From NCBI RefSeq assembly GCF_023343835.1, contig NC_064439.1, positions 32,376,508 to 32,440,507 of the forward strand: a DNA stretch of 64,000 nt. The letters run 5' to 3'. The DNA comes from Lagopus muta (taxonomy: Eukaryota > Chordata > Aves > Galliformes > Phasianidae). The first letter of the stretch is position 1; each line of letters begins with the position of its first letter. The translations under genes were made by a program, and so were the position numbers. Of this stretch, positions 61,170 through 64,000 are shown in pieces. The notes below the pieces were generated by a model. The model was given only the letters and a program-made list of their open reading frames with translations. It was not told the DNA's origin and searched no databases.

Positions 61170-64000
61170 CCATGAATTCATAATATTGAATTTCTCTTTA
61201 AAAATGCATAAAGCTCAACAAATACAGAGGATCCAACCCAGGAAAGCCAGTTTGAAGAGCAGTTCTACCGAGGTTCTCCAACAAAAGACAGATCTATAAA
61301 ACCAGCTTTATTATGACAAATCTATCATTGATGCTTCATTAGAAAATATTTTATAAGCCAACAGCTGCAGCATTTGAATCACTTATTACCATTTTAAGAC
61401 AGTGAAAAATATCTTACAAATAATCTTTGCAAGCATACGCAGACATACTCCTAACCTCTGTAAGTCTCTGCTTCTGTTGGAGATGACACCGCAATGATCC
61501 TTCAGTGTTAGGGCAAGAGAAACATTCAACAATTTCTAATTGGCCTGTTTCACCTTTTCCATCATGTCATAAATTACACCACTGATACACATTCATTTCT
61601 CCAGTTTTGAAATTGTGTCCTTATTCTTAAAAGAATAAAATCTCAGAACAACAACGAGATCTCCACAGCATTTCTAGACATTGTTTTACTTTGCTCCACG
61701 CTAAGGATAGATCCAGTTGAACATAAGTAAGCCTGCAACTCATTCTTCCAGGTCTCACATTTTACTCCATTATCAGACACCAGAATTCTCAATTTGTCAG
61801 TGTTTTTTGTAATATTCCTTCCATCTCTTAACAGTTAGCTGGGGCTTATGGAAGCACTACTGCAAGATGAAATAATTTGAAGTGACAGCTGGATTAAAAA
61901 CTCCAACCCATGGTTCCTACAAAAATGTGTTTATTGCCATTTTACCATGACTCCGGTTCTCTAAGACAGCTCTTGTTAACAATTAGCAGTGTGACATTTT
62001 TATGGATTTCTACCTTGGCGAACGTAGACGGCAAGGGGAAAGAGCTATCTAAGTTTCTACAGAACCATATCTAAGCAGCTTTCAGTTACGTACTTGTAAC
62101 TTCAAAAACATAAAAGCTAATCAAGCTGATACATTTTCCAGCAACATGCAGCGCAACATATTTTGGACCAAACAGGAGCTGACAGACAGTATCTGAACAC
62201 AAACACTGCTTAAAGTGAAGAAGATACCACACTGGAAATTAAAAGCAATAATCCACAAACATTTTATCCACTGTACTTTACACAGTCTGTATTTTGTATA
62301 CTGAATTCAAACAGAGACTGATGTTACAGTTTGCAGATATCTGCAAAACAAACACTAGAAAAGTTTGCTCTGAACTGCACAGTGAGAATTAAACTTTCAG
62401 TGAGAAGACTAACTTGACCCCAATCTCCAAGTCTAAATTTAGACCTCTTGCTCAGCCAGTACTCCTTTCAGTGGCAACGGAAGTCAGTTTTAGATATGAC
62501 TGTGATAATTTGTGCATTAAAAGCCTTTTACATATACAAAGTTGCAGAATCTAATCTTAAAAAATATATATATGTTTGCTCCTCTAGATTTAAAAAAAAA
62601 TTAAACTTGGATTATGAAGACATCTTCTCATTCACATACACTCACAAAGAGTTCACAAAGCAGGACAGCACTGAAAGCTGTGACACAGCTTTCTCACGGG
62701 GACCAAGGGATCCTAATCCCAGGACAAGCAAGTGCTATCTCTAAACAGCATTAGCAGCATAATCTGCATGCATTTACTGGGATGCAAAGTATTTTCCAAA
62801 GTTAGTCAATGCAAAATAACACTACAGAATGAGCTACATTAGCTTCCACTTAATGGGTCTTGACTGTAAGCTGCAGGTAATTTCTATAAGCCAATCATAT
62901 GAATAGCACAGCATTACTATATTGGTAGCACAGGCCCACTTAAAAGAGATCAAGGGAAAGAATGTTTTAGGAGTAAGGATGCAAGCAAGCTACTGTAATC
63001 TGGCTCTATCTTTAGGCCTTAAAACACTTTGTTTGCAGTGACAGAATAAGAATAAAAATCAGTAATATTTCTCCACGAAGTTAATAAATAAAGCTATTTT
63101 CGAAATATTATTTGGTTTTTGAAATAGTTTCATTACAGTGCAGATTAACACTCATGTCCATTAGGCATGCCCCAAATACTTGAATACACAAGTGGAATAA
63201 CCTGCCAGTAACAACTAGCTAGCTCACAGGTATAAAAATGACAGCTAGGCTCACTAGTTCCTTTCACCCTACACATTCTCTCATTGATGCTCCTGCCAAG
63301 GCTATTGCATTTTACATTGACAGAAAAACATCTGTAAATAAACCAAATAGCACACTTTCTCCCTCCTTCAGAATACCACTGAACCTGAAATTCACATCAA
63401 ACAGCAAATAATTTGCATTTAGATGAACCACTAAACACCAAAACAGCTATGTGTATTCAGACTAGTCAATGGCATTGTGTAATATAAACCCAGTCTCAGC
63501 ACTAACATTTCCCAAAGAAACAAAACCCAGAAGACAGCTAGAGTTGCTCTGGAATAAAACTTTACTTTCTTTATTTGTAGATTCAGCATAATCAGCCTTT
63601 AAGCAAAAAATTATCAGTAAAAACAGGCTACAGATGTGCACCCCTCAAAAAAAAAAGTAACTCCCTTTAGATATTTGGGGGAAAGGGATTGAAGAGAACC
63701 ACATAAAAGACGTCAGAATTGCCCAAGAAATAAGACTAAAGCTATGCTGTATTTAGAAGAGGATCAGATAGAAACATGCCACCCACAACACACATTTCTC
63801 CATGCTTTTTATTCCTCTGCAGAGAACTTAACTTTACAAAACAATGTCTAATATTTAGGCTGTGAAGAAGAATCTCGTCTTCCCCATTGTGATCTTGAAT
63901 ATCCTTTGGGTCTTCCTACTTCGTATTCACAACAGAATTGAGATGAATAATTTGATGTCTAATATGTTGCCATATCCTACTTCAGTTTTCACATGAAGAT
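61170..64000 (-). other. HIBADH: Large HIBADH intron, right-hand end of window
   Basis: AT-rich sequence without recognised exon or repeat. A small patch near 61955-62045 keeps CpGs (TTGGCGAACGTAGACGGCAA) next to TTAACAATTAG and could be constrained. A 98-codon plus-strand frame at 62448-62744 shows no family resemblance. Confidence 0.5.

Overview
The window is vertebrate nuclear DNA, AT-rich, CpG-poor and gene-sparse, almost certainly from a bird and possibly a galliform. Two things show this. The interspersed repeats are CR1-type LINE 3' ends with the bird/reptile CR1 tail (repeated ATTCTATG-like units). The only recognisable protein-coding sequence is a set of spliced exons closely matching vertebrate HIBADH (mitochondrial 3-hydroxyisobutyrate dehydrogenase, valine catabolism).

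Layout. HIBADH lies on the minus strand. Its last four coding exons are at 1112-1270, 5591-5747, 12744-12820 and 13619-13752. All junctions follow GT/AG, the phases join exactly, and together they encode about 174 residues, equivalent to roughly residues 163-336 of the 336-residue human protein. A tandem poly(A) signal lies at 845-854, with downstream flank from 1 to about 820. Everything to the right of 13752 (50.2 kb) is best read as one very large upstream intron. I searched it for the NAD-binding Rossmann exons (GxGNMG, MLP and DSSTIDP motifs) and did not find them, so the 5' exons should lie beyond 64000.

The large intron is mostly featureless AT-rich DNA. It carries CR1 fragments near 15.2, 35.3, 59.7 and 61.0 kb, an avian ERV-type GC-rich block at 36.5-37.2 kb, a GC-rich island at 33.05-33.45 kb, and scattered homopolymer runs and microsatellites. 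The most interesting parts are repeat-free stretches that keep CpGs and are dense in homeodomain, SOX and FOX cores. They lie at 18.56-20.54, 25.2-25.45 and 26.5-26.8 kb, with weaker candidates at 38.33-38.65, 45.82-46.07, 48.32-48.5 and 50.2-50.35 kb. In amniotes HIBADH sits in the conserved block HOXA-EVX1-HIBADH-TAX1BP1-JAZF1, whose introns and intergenic DNA host long-range HOXA/EVX1 enhancers in mammals. A cluster of distal enhancers is therefore a reasonable hypothesis, but it cannot be proved without alignments. Three CTCF-like motifs (25308, 38748, 49799) add a possible architectural component.

I saw no bacterial-style genes, CRISPR arrays, tRNA or rRNA genes, and no convincing second protein-coding gene. 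Short open frames elsewhere are chance ORFs of AT-rich DNA or lie inside repeats.
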